Source of the DNA: JANQPX01 sp039197065
Lineage (GTDB): Bacteria; Pseudomonadota; Alphaproteobacteria; Geminicoccales; Geminicoccaceae
NCBI GenBank assembly: GCA_039197065.1
Contig: JBCCUL010000038.1
Span: 23,479 to 87,478, forward strand
Length of the DNA stretch: 64,000 nt
Direction: 5' to 3'
Position 1 is the first letter of the stretch. Each line of letters starts with the position of its first letter. Below, in pieces: positions 27,560 through 35,688 of the stretch. Below the pieces are notes generated by a model. It saw only the letters and a list, made by a program, of their open reading frames with translations. It did no database searches and was not told the origin of the DNA. A program made the translations under genes and the position numbers.

Positions 27560-27687
27560 AACGATTTGTGGCTGCCGTCGCAAAATGGCTGCTTCTCACT
27601 CTTGCCGCAACGGCACCAGAAATAGGTCTTGCCCTCCTCGAGCTCGACGACATAGGGCTCTTTTTGCGCGATGACAGCCTCGTCCAT
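27556..27687 (-). CDS. minimal CDGSH iron-sulfur protein
   Basis: A 43-residue protein. Its C-terminal half is the complete [2Fe-2S] CDGSH motif CRCGKSEKQPFCDGSH, with three Cys and one His in canonical spacing. The N-terminal half (EPYVVELEEGKTYFWCRCG) is the usual strand before it. There is one domain only and nothing beyond HKSL. CDGSH proteins bind a labile redox-active cluster; their bacterial roles are poorly defined. The TGA stop overlaps the ATG of the lipoprotein gene by four bases. A purine-rich GGAAGC lies before the start. Confidence 0.9.
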   Translation of the reverse strand: MDEAVIAQKEPYVVELEEGKTYFWCRCGKSEKQPFCDGSHKSL

Positions 27688-27818
27688 AATGCTTCCTTTA
27701 TCTGATCATCGTGACCTGCAGGTCACCTCTGCTAACCCGACGCTCTCCTATTTCGCAAGTCCTGATGCGGCAAAAGCCCTGTGCATCCGATCGTTTTGCC
27801 GGTACATCTTAAAGGCCA

Positions 27819-28898
27819 ATGTCCAATAGCAATCGACATGTAACGCTCGCCGAACGCTCGGCGGAGCCTGTTCTCGCGGCTCTCGATCTCGGGACGAACA
27901 ATTGCCGTTTGCTGATCGCGCGCCCCGAGGACGGCGGCGAAGGCTTCGTGGTGATCGACAGTTTTTCCCGCATCGTCCGCCTCGGAGAAGGACTGGTGGG
28001 AACGGGCGAACTCAGCGATCGCGCCATGGGGCGCACGGTGGCGGCGCTGAAGGTCTGCGCTCGGCTGATGCAGCGTCAGGGTGTGAACCGCGTGCGCTGC
28101 GTTGCGACCGAGGCGTGCAGGCGCGCCGGCAATGGTGAGGAATTTCTAAAGCGCGTTACGGCGACCACCGGCATCGATCTCGAAGTCCTGACCTATCAGG
28201 ACGAGGTCGGCCTGGCGCTGCTCGGTTGTGTGCCGCTGATCGATCCGAGCGCCGATCATGTCCTGCTGGTCGACATCGGCGGCGGCAGCACGGAGTTCGC
28301 CTGGCTGGATCGAAGCAACGTCGATGACGATGCGGCTTGCTCGCTGCGCTGCGTCCAGTCGCTGCCGGTCGGCGTGGTGTCGCTCACCGAGATGTTTTCC
28401 TCGGAGCCGGACAGCGCAACCTTCGAGAAGATGGTGGCGCATGTCAGAGGCCTCCTGGCGCCGATCGAGGCCAAACACCGGCTGATCGGCCTGAAGAACG
28501 GCGGTCAGCTGCAGATGCTCGGCACCTCAGGCACGGTGACGACGCTTGCGGCGGTTCTGCTCGATCTGCCGCGCTATAATCGCCGGGAGATCGACGGGCT
28601 GGTGGTGGATATGGAGGCCATGGCCGACATCGCCGGAAAATTGCGCGGCATGACCAATGCCTCGCGCATGGCCCATCCCTGCATCGGTCCTGGACGGGCT
28701 GATCTGGTGGTGGCCGGCTGCGCCATCCTCGAGGCGATCTGCGACACCTGGCCGGCCGATAGCCTTCGGGTTGCGGACCGCGGCCTGCGCGAGGGCATTC
28801 TGCACAGCCTGATGGGCAGAACGCTCGAGGCTTCGCTTGCGAAATCCATGGCGGCGCCTCGACATGCCGCGGATGCCGGCTGCGAGGGGCTTGTCTGA
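27819..28898 (+). CDS. ppx: Ppx/GppA phosphatase family protein (exopolyphosphatase)
   Basis: 359 residues of the ASKHA-fold phosphatase family. It has the first phosphate loop LDLGTNNCRLL, the catalytic Glu region VATEACRRAGN, and the second loop LLVDIGGGSTEF, then GTSGTVTTLAA. The fold is the short single-module form without the C-terminal HD-like region of long Ppx, so it may act on polyphosphate or pppGpp. rlmE starts four bases after its stop, a pairing common in alphaproteobacteria. Confidence 0.9.
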   Translation: MSNSNRHVTLAERSAEPVLAALDLGTNNCRLLIARPEDGGEGFVVIDSFSRIVRLGEGLVGTGELSDRAMGRTVAALKVCARLMQRQGVNRVRCVATEACRRAGNGEEFLKRVTATTGIDLEVLTYQDEVGLALLGCVPLIDPSADHVLLVDIGGGSTEFAWLDRSNVDDDAACSLRCVQSLPVGVVSLTEMFSSEPDSATFEKMVAHVRGLLAPIEAKHRLIGLKNGGQLQMLGTSGTVTTLAAVLLDLPRYNRREIDGLVVDMEAMADIAGKLRGMTNASRMAHPCIGPGRADLVVAGCAILEAICDTWPADSLRVADRGLREGILHSLMGRTLEASLAKSMAAPRHAADAGCEGLV

Positions 28899-28902
28899 CC
28901 CG

Positions 28903-29571
28903 ATGGTCCACCGCACCAAAAAGACCAGGGTTCGCGCCAGCCCGCAGCGCAGCGCCGGATCCTCGAGATGGCTGCAGCGTCAGGTGAACGATCCCTATGT
29001 GCAGCGCGCCAGGAAAGAGGGCTACCGTTCGCGCGCCGCTTACAAGCTTTTGGAAATCGACGCCAAGCACAGGCTCTTGAAGCGCGGTCTTCGAGTGCTC
29101 GATCTGGGCAGCGCGCCCGGCGGTTGGGCGCAGGTCGCGGCCCAGCGCGGCTGCAAGGTCGTGGGCGTCGATCTCCTGTCGATCGAGCCGATCGTCGGTG
29201 TCGAGCTGATCAAGGCCGATATCGAGGATGAGAAGACGTCATCGTTGCTGCTTAACGCTCTCGGCGGACCCGCCGATCTGTTGCTGAGCGATCTGGCGCC
29301 ATCCGCCACCGGCCAGCGCGCCGTCGATCGCCTGCGTTCCGAAGCGATGGGTGAGATCGTTCTGGATCTGGCGCCCGCTCTTCTCAGACCAGGCGGCCAT
29401 CTTCTCCTGAAGATGCTGCGCGGCGCCGATGCCGTGCTCGCGGACCTTGCGCGCAAGAGCTTCAAGTCGGTGCGTCTCGTCCGCCCGGATGCAACCAGGC
29501 GCGAATCATCGGAAATCTATCTGCTCGCCGAGCAGATGCGGCCGGCAATTGACGCTGATCCGTCTTCCTGA
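28903..29571 (+). CDS. rlmE: 23S rRNA (uridine-2'-O-) methyltransferase
   Basis: 222-residue RrmJ/FtsJ-type methyltransferase that methylates U2552 of 23S rRNA (E. coli numbering). The SAM motif DLGSAPGGWAQVA and the K-D-K-E tetrad are visible: Lys in SRAAYKLLEID, Asp in LLSDLAP, Lys in LLLKMLRG and Glu in SSEIYLLA. The basic N-terminus (RTKKTRVRASPQRS) fits RNA binding. ATG at 28903 is chosen because it follows the ppx stop directly and gives the usual family N-terminus. Confidence 0.95.
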   Translation: MVHRTKKTRVRASPQRSAGSSRWLQRQVNDPYVQRARKEGYRSRAAYKLLEIDAKHRLLKRGLRVLDLGSAPGGWAQVAAQRGCKVVGVDLLSIEPIVGVELIKADIEDEKTSSLLLNALGGPADLLLSDLAPSATGQRAVDRLRSEAMGEIVLDLAPALLRPGGHLLLKMLRGADAVLADLARKSFKSVRLVRPDATRRESSEIYLLAEQMRPAIDADPSS

Positions 29572-29714
29572 CGCAACCCTACCGAGTAGACGGGACCCCA
29601 GCAGGGTATCTTCAACACTAAGCGCCCGGCACGTCAGCCCGAAAACTTGGCGGCATACCGTCAAGCCTGACGATGGCGGACAAAACCAAATGACGTGGCC
29701 ATGCCACCATGCCA

Positions 29715-30707
29715 CTAAGTCAACGCTGCCGGCAGCACCGGCAGAGGCTGCATCAAGAGGGCGTCGCCGCTGATGGCGGCAACGTCGATCATCGCCGCTT
29801 CGGCCTTGCCATGGACGGTGCGAAAATCCGATCCGTGGAGTGGCCAGATCGCCACGCCGACGCTCGCGGTGATCGACAGATTCCGGCCCCGGACCAAGAA
29901 CGGCCGCGCCAGCCGATCGGGAAGCCGGCTGACCAGCGAGCTGATGTCATTGATGGCGGATAGGCCTTCCACCAGCCAGGTAAAGCCGTGGTCGCGTGTT
30001 CTCGCGAGCGTGTCGGTCTGACGCGCTTCGCCGAGAAGGCGCTGTCCGACCAGTGTCAGCAGGTGGTCAGCCGTCTTCTGGCCATGGCCGGCGACGATCC
30101 CTTCGAACCCATCGAGGTCGATGGCCACGAGCCCCACAAGGGTCGCGAAGCGGTCCGCCCGCGCGAGGGCTCGGCCGAATCGCTCTTCGAGAAGAGATGT
30201 ATTGGCGAGGCCCGTCTGCCTGTCCTTGCGTGCGTAACGGAGCCGGTGACTTTCGGTCGCCTTGCGAGCGATGGCGAGCTCGATCCGCCGACAGATGTCC
30301 GCATTTGCGAGATCCGTCGGTAGGAGCACGTCGTCCGCGCCTGCCTCGATGGCCTGAAACGCGACCTCGGCGCCGGCGTCTTTGGCGATCACCAGGATCG
30401 GTGGGCTGGCGGCGAAACTGCAGAGACAGCTGATATCGGCGTTATCGCCCTGATCCAGGAAGCCCTCATGATAGTCGCAGACCCGCTGATCCGGGAGATC
30501 GCTCTGATCCATGAGGATGGCGTCGACCTGGGTCTGCTGCAGGAAGACCATCGCCTCGTCCAGGTTCCGTACGGAGGCCACCTGCAGATCCGGATTTGCA
30601 GGACCGCCAGGGCTGATTGACGGGTCCGGAGGAGCCGTTTGACGAGCGGCCTCGTCCTCAGGCAAGGCCGATTTGATCCTCAGCACGCTCAGCTTTCGAT
30701 CCATCAA
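29715..30707 (-). CDS. degenerate GGDEF protein with receiver-like N-terminal domain
   Basis: 330 residues. The N-terminal half resembles a response-regulator receiver (VDAILMDQSDLPDQ with a possible phospho-Asp, then PPILVIAKDAGAE and FQAIEAGADDVLLP). The C-terminal half follows a GGDEF domain (KDRQTGLANTSLLEERF, LVAIDLDGFEGIV, ASVGVAIWP), but the active-site position reads RTRDHGFTWLV in place of RLGGDEFAVLL. It is therefore unlikely to make cyclic-di-GMP; a binding or scaffold role is possible. Divergent from the ferredoxin reductase gene. Confidence 0.8.
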   Translation of the reverse strand: MMDRKLSVLRIKSALPEDEAARQTAPPDPSISPGGPANPDLQVASVRNLDEAMVFLQQTQVDAILMDQSDLPDQRVCDYHEGFLDQGDNADISCLCSFAASPPILVIAKDAGAEVAFQAIEAGADDVLLPTDLANADICRRIELAIARKATESHRLRYARKDRQTGLANTSLLEERFGRALARADRFATLVGLVAIDLDGFEGIVAGHGQKTADHLLTLVGQRLLGEARQTDTLARTRDHGFTWLVEGLSAINDISSLVSRLPDRLARPFLVRGRNLSITASVGVAIWPLHGSDFRTVHGKAEAAMIDVAAISGDALLMQPLPVLPAALT

Positions 30708-31054
30708 GCCTCCTTTGTTTGGTAGACAGAATTAGGCGGGCATTGAGGTCAGGTGAGCGTTATGATGCGTCATCAAGACCTAAAAACGATCATAAATAGC
30801 CAAACATATAATATCTATGGTTGATTTTTTGCTTAATGTACAGCGTTGAATGCGCGTTTTGACGAGGTCCTACCACCTAACCCGCCTGATGTCCGAGGTT
30901 CTCGCACCTCCTGGCACCCTTCCGACGAACGAGGCATATGGCGGCCAAAACCCCGGATTTTCGCCGCATTCATCGTCACTTTTCACAAGGCCTGAAACCG
31001 TGTAGGGGTGACGGACGGTTTCTTGCGCAGGAAGGAAGTTTTGGGGGAACAGTC
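30708..31054. other. AT-rich divergent promoter region
   Basis: The stretch 30780-30845 is AT-rich (ATAAATAGCCAAACATATAA and similar) and probably carries the promoters of the GGDEF-like gene and of the ferredoxin reductase gene. No regulator site is recognised and no further gene is supported. Confidence 0.4.
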
Positions 31055-32080
31055 TTGAGCGATATCATCCAGACCGACATGATCATCATCGGCGCCGGGC
31101 CGGTCGGTCTGTTTACGGTGTTCGAAGCAGGCCTCCTCAATATGAGCTGCCATCTCGTCGACAATCTCGACAAGATCGGCGGCCAGTGCGCCGAGCTCTA
31201 TCCGGACAAACCGATCTACGACATCCCCGCGGTGCCGCACTGCACCGGCCAGCAGCTGACCGACCTCTTGATGCAGCAGATCGAGCCCTTCAATCCGGTC
31301 TTCCACCTCAATCAGCAGGCCGAAGCCGTGGAACGCCAGGACGACGGCAAATGGCGCCTGACCACGAGCATCGGCACGGTGCTCGAAGCGCCTGCGATCG
31401 TCATCGCCGCCGGCGCAGGGAGTTTCGTGCCGCGTCGCCTGCCGCTTGCCGGCGCCGAAGAGCGCGAGGGGCAGTCACTGCACTATGTCGTACGCCGCAT
31501 GGAAGACTTCCGCGGCAAGTCGATCGTGATCGCCGGCGGCGGCGACAGCGCCCTCGACTGGACATTGAACCTGCAGCCTCTGGCGTCGAGCCTCGCTCTG
31601 GTTCACAGGCGGGACGACTTTCGCGCCGCCCCCGACAGCGTCAGCAAGATGCGGGAACTTGTGGCCGCCGATGACATGGCCCTGCATATCGGACAGATCA
31701 CCGAGCTGCACGGGTCGGCCCCGGAGCTGGAGGCGGTGACCATCAAGAACCCGGATGGTGAGACCGTGGTGCCGTGCGACACACTGCTCGCGTTTTATGG
31801 TCTGAAGATGGAGCTCGGCCCGATCGCGGATTGGGGGCTCAATCTCGAAAAGAACCTGATCGACGTGAACACCGAGACCTTCGAGACCAATGTCGAGGGC
31901 ATTTTCGCGATCGGCGACATCATCACCTACCCCGGTAAGCTGAAGCTCATTCTGTCGGGCTTTCATGAGTCGGCGCTGATGTGCCAGAAGGCGTTCAAAT
32001 ATTGTTTTCCCGATGACAAGCTGGTGTTTCGCTACACCACCTCGAGCACGGATCTACAAAAGAAACTGGGTGTTGCCTAA
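31055..32080 (+). CDS. ferredoxin-NADP+ reductase, thioredoxin-reductase-like type
   Basis: FAD flavoprotein of 341 residues passing electrons between NADPH and ferredoxin. It has an N-terminal FAD-binding IIIGAGPVGLF, GGQCAELYPDKPIYDIP, a second nucleotide-binding GGGDSALDW and the FAD-contacting FAIGDIITYPGKLKLI. It lacks the CxxC of thioredoxin reductase, as expected for this type. The start is placed at TTG 31055 with GGGGGAAC upstream, matching the usual family N-terminus. ATG 30938 would add 39 poorly conserved residues. Overlaps the ferredoxin gene by one base. Confidence 0.9.
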   Translation: MSDIIQTDMIIIGAGPVGLFTVFEAGLLNMSCHLVDNLDKIGGQCAELYPDKPIYDIPAVPHCTGQQLTDLLMQQIEPFNPVFHLNQQAEAVERQDDGKWRLTTSIGTVLEAPAIVIAAGAGSFVPRRLPLAGAEEREGQSLHYVVRRMEDFRGKSIVIAGGGDSALDWTLNLQPLASSLALVHRRDDFRAAPDSVSKMRELVAADDMALHIGQITELHGSAPELEAVTIKNPDGETVVPCDTLLAFYGLKMELGPIADWGLNLEKNLIDVNTETFETNVEGIFAIGDIITYPGKLKLILSGFHESALMCQKAFKYCFPDDKLVFRYTTSSTDLQKKLGVA

Positions 32081-32394
32081 TGGCCAAGATACATGTCACC
32101 GACCGCGAGGGTCAGGATCACGAGCTGGAAGCCACCAAGGGCTGGTCGGTCATGGAGATCGTCCGCGAGAATGATCTGCCGATCGAGGCGGCCTGCGGCG
32201 GCTGCTGCGCCTGCGCCACCTGTCACGTCTATGTGGACGAGGCCTGGCTCCCGAAGCTGAAAGCAGCCGATGATGAAGAGGACCGCATGTTGGACGAGGC
32301 TTATCAGGTCCAGGAAAACTCCCGCCTCAGCTGCCAGATCAACTTTTCGGACGAGCTTGACGGTTTGAAGATCACCCTGGCGCCGGAATTCTGA
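32080..32394 (+). CDS. adrenodoxin-type [2Fe-2S] ferredoxin
   Basis: 104-residue ferredoxin with cluster ligands C39, C45, C48 and C85 in the adrenodoxin/ISC pattern C-x5-C-x2-C ... C; two extra Cys (C42, C43) lie within the loop. Such ferredoxins serve Fe-S cluster assembly and P450 or heme enzymes. Its ATG overlaps the TAA of the reductase gene (TAATG), so the two are coupled and likely partners in one electron chain. No other isc gene is nearby. Confidence 0.93.
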   Translation: MAKIHVTDREGQDHELEATKGWSVMEIVRENDLPIEAACGGCCACATCHVYVDEAWLPKLKAADDEEDRMLDEAYQVQENSRLSCQINFSDELDGLKITLAPEF

Positions 32395-32519
32395 CGGCGG
32401 CGTTCAAAGCCGCATACATCAATCGATCGGAAGGCCCCATGACCAAGGGCTCGCCCGTGTGTGCGATCGGCATTGAGCTCGACGTCTATGGGCGGCGACA
32501 TGGTGAGAAGGCTCCGGCT

Positions 32520-32933
32520 TCATCCCTTTCGGCCCGCCTTGATGGTGACCAGCTCATCGATGGTTTTCTGCTCCTTTGCCGCCGTTTCACGGGCGGCCTG
32601 CTCGGCCCGGCGTTCGATCAGGAGCTCGTAGCGCTTCTGCTCGACGCGCTCCTGCCTGACGCGCTCGATCTGCGCATCATAAGATGACTGGAGTTCGGCG
32701 AGCCGTTTCCTAAGCACCTGGATCTGGACCCTGCCGGCCTGGATGAAGGCGTCAAGCGTGGCGCCGGAGGTCATGAAGTCCAGCGGCGCCGAGGCCTCAT
32801 GCTCGATCGCTTTTTGTCGGGTCTCGATCGCCGCTTCGACGTCGGCAATCTCGCCTGCGATCGCCTGGAGAGCCTGGCGTTCGCGGTCGACCGCCTGTTT
32901 GGCAAGGCGCTGGAGAACGTGGAGCGATCTCAA
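32520..32933 (-). CDS. fliJ: flagellar export protein FliJ
   Basis: 137-residue, almost entirely helical, charged protein with heptad-like spacing and high Ala/Glu/Gln/Arg content, typical of FliJ (coiled-coil chaperone of the flagellar export ATPase). Recognition rests mainly on position directly downstream of fliI (34-base gap) plus helix pattern, as FliJ sequences are poorly conserved. Conserved-looking features are LQRLAKQAVDRERQALQ at the N-terminus and VEQKRYELLIERR. Confidence 0.8.
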   Translation of the reverse strand: MRSLHVLQRLAKQAVDRERQALQAIAGEIADVEAAIETRQKAIEHEASAPLDFMTSGATLDAFIQAGRVQIQVLRKRLAELQSSYDAQIERVRQERVEQKRYELLIERRAEQAARETAAKEQKTIDELVTIKAGRKG

Positions 32934-32967
32934 GGCCTAGGAGCCTTCCAACCCATCGGCGCCTCGT

Positions 32968-34380
32968 TCAGCCGGCATCGGGCGGCGGCTGCAGGAGCTC
33001 GGCCAGCATGCTGAAATCGCTCGAGATCTGGCTTCGCTCGCCCTCATCCTGTTTCAGCAGATCTTCCAGCCTGGGGCGCATCTCGATGGCGCGGTCGGTG
33101 AGCGGGTCGGTGCCGGGCTTGTAGGCGCCGAGCTGGATCAGTTCGGCCGCGTCTTCATAGACACGCAGCAGCCGCCTCGCCTCCTCCACCGACGGCCGTT
33201 CCTCCGGCGCGTAACAGCCGGGTGCGGTCCGCGAAAGCGACTTCGCGACATCGATCGCCGGAAATCGCCCCTGCTCGGCAATGCGTCGGTCGAGGACGAC
33301 ATGACCGTCCAGAATGCCGCGTACCGCATCCGCGATCGGATCGTTGAGATCGTCGCCCTCCACCAGGACCGTGAACAGGCCGGTGATGCTGCCATCGCCA
33401 GCGCCTGGCCCGGCGCGTTCCAGGAGACGCGGCAGCTCGGAGAACACGCTTGGCGGGTAGCCCTTGGAGGTCGGCGGCTCGCCGGCGGCGAGGTAGATTT
33501 CGCGCAGCGCCATGGCGTAACGGGTGACGCTGTCCATCAGGCAGAGCACGGAAAGTCCCTGATCGCGGAGGGATTCGGCGATGGCCATGGTGGTCTGGGC
33601 GGCACGCCGTCGCTGCATCGCCGGCATGTCGGAGGTCGCCACCACCACGACGCTGCGTTCTCTGGCCGCCGCGCCCAGCCCGCCATTCAGGAAGCCGTGC
33701 AGCTCGCGGCCGCGCTCGCCGATCAGGCCCAGCACCAGCGCATCCGCGCCGCTATGCTGTGCAAGCATCGAAAGGAGCGTGGTCTTGCCGACACCGGTGC
33801 CGGCGAAGATGCCGAGGCGCTGGCCGCGGCGGCATGGCGCGAACAGGTTTAGCGCGCGTACGCCGAGATCAAGGCGTTCGCCCAGGTCGCGGCGGAGATG
33901 CGCTGCGATGGCGCGCGCCTGCAGCGGGTAATCGGCGATCCCATCTTCGAGCGGTGGGCCCTGATCCAGCGGGCGGCCGAGCGGGTCGACCACGCGGCCA
34001 AGCCAGCCGGGACCTGGGCGCACCACCGACCCTTCGCGCGAGAGCGTCACCTTTGCGCCGAGACTGACGCCGTTCAGCTCCTCGAAAGGGAGGAGAACCG
34101 CGCCTTTTTCGGTGAGCGCCATTACCTCGGCCAGCAGTTCACCATCGCCGCTGGCGTCGCTTGCATGGCCACTCACATGCCGGCTTGAGCGCTCGACGGT
34201 GCAGATATCGCCGATGCTGAGAAAGTGATGCAGGCCACTGCAGATCAAGCTGGCGCCCTGGCAGGCGGTAACCTCGCCCTGAAGCTTGTAGGGCTCGATC
34301 CGCCCAAGCTGGGTGAGCAGCCCCCGGAGCCGCCGGTCCCCCGCGGTCCAATCGCTCCGATCCTTGATCATGTCCTGCAT
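32968..34380 (-). CDS. fliI: flagellum-specific export ATPase FliI
   Basis: Cytoplasmic ATPase of the flagellar type III export apparatus. 470 residues with Walker A GTGVGKT at 194-200, GLIGERGRELHGFLN, Walker B LCLMDSVTRYAMALREI, and YPPSVFSELPRLLERAG. LDLGVRALNLFAPCRRGQR upstream of the P-loop is characteristic. An ATG at 34371 is an alternative start. fliJ follows; ctrA lies divergently with a consensus CtrA box in the shared region, suggesting direct CtrA control. Confidence 0.96.
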   Translation of the reverse strand: MQDMIKDRSDWTAGDRRLRGLLTQLGRIEPYKLQGEVTACQGASLICSGLHHFLSIGDICTVERSSRHVSGHASDASGDGELLAEVMALTEKGAVLLPFEELNGVSLGAKVTLSREGSVVRPGPGWLGRVVDPLGRPLDQGPPLEDGIADYPLQARAIAAHLRRDLGERLDLGVRALNLFAPCRRGQRLGIFAGTGVGKTTLLSMLAQHSGADALVLGLIGERGRELHGFLNGGLGAAARERSVVVVATSDMPAMQRRRAAQTTMAIAESLRDQGLSVLCLMDSVTRYAMALREIYLAAGEPPTSKGYPPSVFSELPRLLERAGPGAGDGSITGLFTVLVEGDDLNDPIADAVRGILDGHVVLDRRIAEQGRFPAIDVAKSLSRTAPGCYAPEERPSVEEARRLLRVYEDAAELIQLGAYKPGTDPLTDRAIEMRPRLEDLLKQDEGERSQISSDFSMLAELLQPPPDAG

Positions 34381-34488
34381 CAGTCGGTTTCGATCTCCGT
34401 CGATCCATGGGTGACGCTGGCTCTTGCGGTGCAGACATCACGCAGTTTTCAGGTTGAAGTTGATAATCTCTAAAAAAATACAACCAAG

Positions 34489-34503
34489 TTAAGACTGTCT
34501 TAA
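34489..34503. promoter_or_regulatory. CtrA-binding site, perfect TTAA-N7-TTAA
   Basis: TTAAGACTGTCTTAA matches the CtrA consensus TTAA-N7-TTAA exactly and is itself a palindrome apart from the central base. It sits 64 bases before the ctrA start and about 110 bases before fliI, in the divergent region. A further TTAA lies at 34515-34518. The position fits autoregulation of ctrA and control of fliI-fliJ. Confidence 0.8.
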
Positions 34504-34566
34504 GAAACTTCATTTTAAGGTTAGCCCATCGAAAGTTTCTGTTTGAACCGAAAAGGTGTGAAGGCC

Positions 34567-35331
34567 ATGCGGGCTTTAGTTGTTGAAGACGATCCGGTTT
34601 CGGCAAAGCTGATTGATACCGCTCTTCGCGGCGAGGGGATCATTGCGGAGATGGCGGCCTGTGGCGAAGACGCCATTGATCTCGCCAAGCATTATGATTT
34701 CGACATCATGGTACTCGATCTCAAACTGCCGGACATCGAGGGCTTCGAGGTCGTGCGCAGGATCAGGGCCGCCAAGGTGCGGACGCCGGTCCTGATTCTC
34801 TCCGGCAAGAACGAGATCGACGACAAGGTGCGCGGTCTCAGCACCGGGGCAGACGACTATCTCACCAAGCCTTTCCATAAAAGTGAGCTGGTGGCTCGGA
34901 TTCACGCGATCGTGCGCCGTTCCAAGGGGCATTCGGAATCGGTCATCAAAACCGGACAGCTGGTGGTCAATCTCGACACGCGCTCGATCGAGATCAGCGG
35001 CCGTCGCCTGCATGTGACCGGCAAGGAATACAGCATACTGGAGCTACTTTCCCTGCGCAAAGGCACCACGCTCACCAAGGAGATGTTCCTGGATCATCTC
35101 TATGGCGGCATCGATGAGCCTGAACTCAAGATCATCGACGTCTTCATCTGCAAGCTCAGAAAGAAGATCGCCGTCGCCACCGGCAATCATCACTATATCG
35201 AAACCGTCTGGGGACGTGGTTACGTCCTTAAGGATCCCGAAGAAGTGGAAGCGCCGGTCGACGAGCCGCTGTCCGTCTCCGAGGATGCTGGCCCCGACGC
35301 CGAGGTCGGCCCTCAGTCCGCGGTTGCCTGA
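34567..35331 (+). CDS. ctrA: cell-cycle response regulator CtrA
   Basis: OmpR-type response regulator of 254 residues that controls cell cycle, motility and in some species replication initiation in alphaproteobacteria. The receiver has EDD, phospho-acceptor D51 in VLDLKLPD, and KPFHKSELVARIHAIVRRSKGH. The DNA-binding half is nearly identical to Caulobacter CtrA (SLRKGTTLTKEMFLDHLYGG; PELKIIDVFICKLRKK; ETVWGRGYVL). The C-terminal tail is about 20 residues longer and acidic, ending AVA, where Caulobacter CtrA ends with the AA recognised by ClpXP. ATG 34567 gives the canonical N-terminus. Confidence 0.97.
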   Translation: MRALVVEDDPVSAKLIDTALRGEGIIAEMAACGEDAIDLAKHYDFDIMVLDLKLPDIEGFEVVRRIRAAKVRTPVLILSGKNEIDDKVRGLSTGADDYLTKPFHKSELVARIHAIVRRSKGHSESVIKTGQLVVNLDTRSIEISGRRLHVTGKEYSILELLSLRKGTTLTKEMFLDHLYGGIDEPELKIIDVFICKLRKKIAVATGNHHYIETVWGRGYVLKDPEEVEAPVDEPLSVSEDAGPDAEVGPQSAVA

Positions 35332-35584
35332 CGTTCGATCACGTTCGGCCCTCGCAGGAGCGCGCCGTTGTCGCCGGCAAGCGTCGGCGGTGGCGTCGCT
35401 CGTCGTTGACCGCTGGCGCAGCGGGCCAAACAGGTCGCGATCCTTCGACCGCATGTGGCAGATGTCAGTCGAAGGACCGCGAAGGCTCGCCGCCCAAGCA
35501 ATCCGCGATTGCTACTCGGAAGACGGCTTGGTTCTCTGCTCGGAGATCGGTTTTTCCTTGCGTGAGATCGAAGCCGCGTCTGGT
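35332..35584. other. intergenic region after ctrA, no supported gene
   Basis: A short open frame at 35453-35587 could encode 44 residues (MWQMSVEGPRRLAAQ onward) but lacks a clear ribosome site and recognisable homology. It might be a gene fragment. Repeat B3 follows directly. Confidence 0.3.
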
Positions 35585-35688
35585 TAAAAACCTTCCCGAG
35601 CAGGAAGAAACATCTGTTCGGCAAGAAAATCAGGCGAAATAAAAGATAGAGCGTGCATCCTGATCACATCTGAGCGGGACCGCTCTAG
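35585..35688 (+). repeat. family-B MITE-like repeat, copy B3
   Basis: Diverged copy: CCTTCCCGAGCAGGAAG at the left, GCAAGAAAATCAGGCGAAAT and GATAGAGCGTG in the middle, ending GGACCGCTCTAG. Its terminal CTAG supplies, on the minus strand, the TAG stop codon of the dehydrogenase gene at 35685. Confidence 0.7.

Noticed and set aside
30850..31008. Short open frame before the ferredoxin reductase gene
   Set aside because: About 52 codons of arbitrary composition overlapping the leader in another frame; no support.
35453..35587. 44-codon open frame after ctrA
   Set aside because: No clear ribosome site, no recognised homology and it abuts a repeat; not enough support for a gene.
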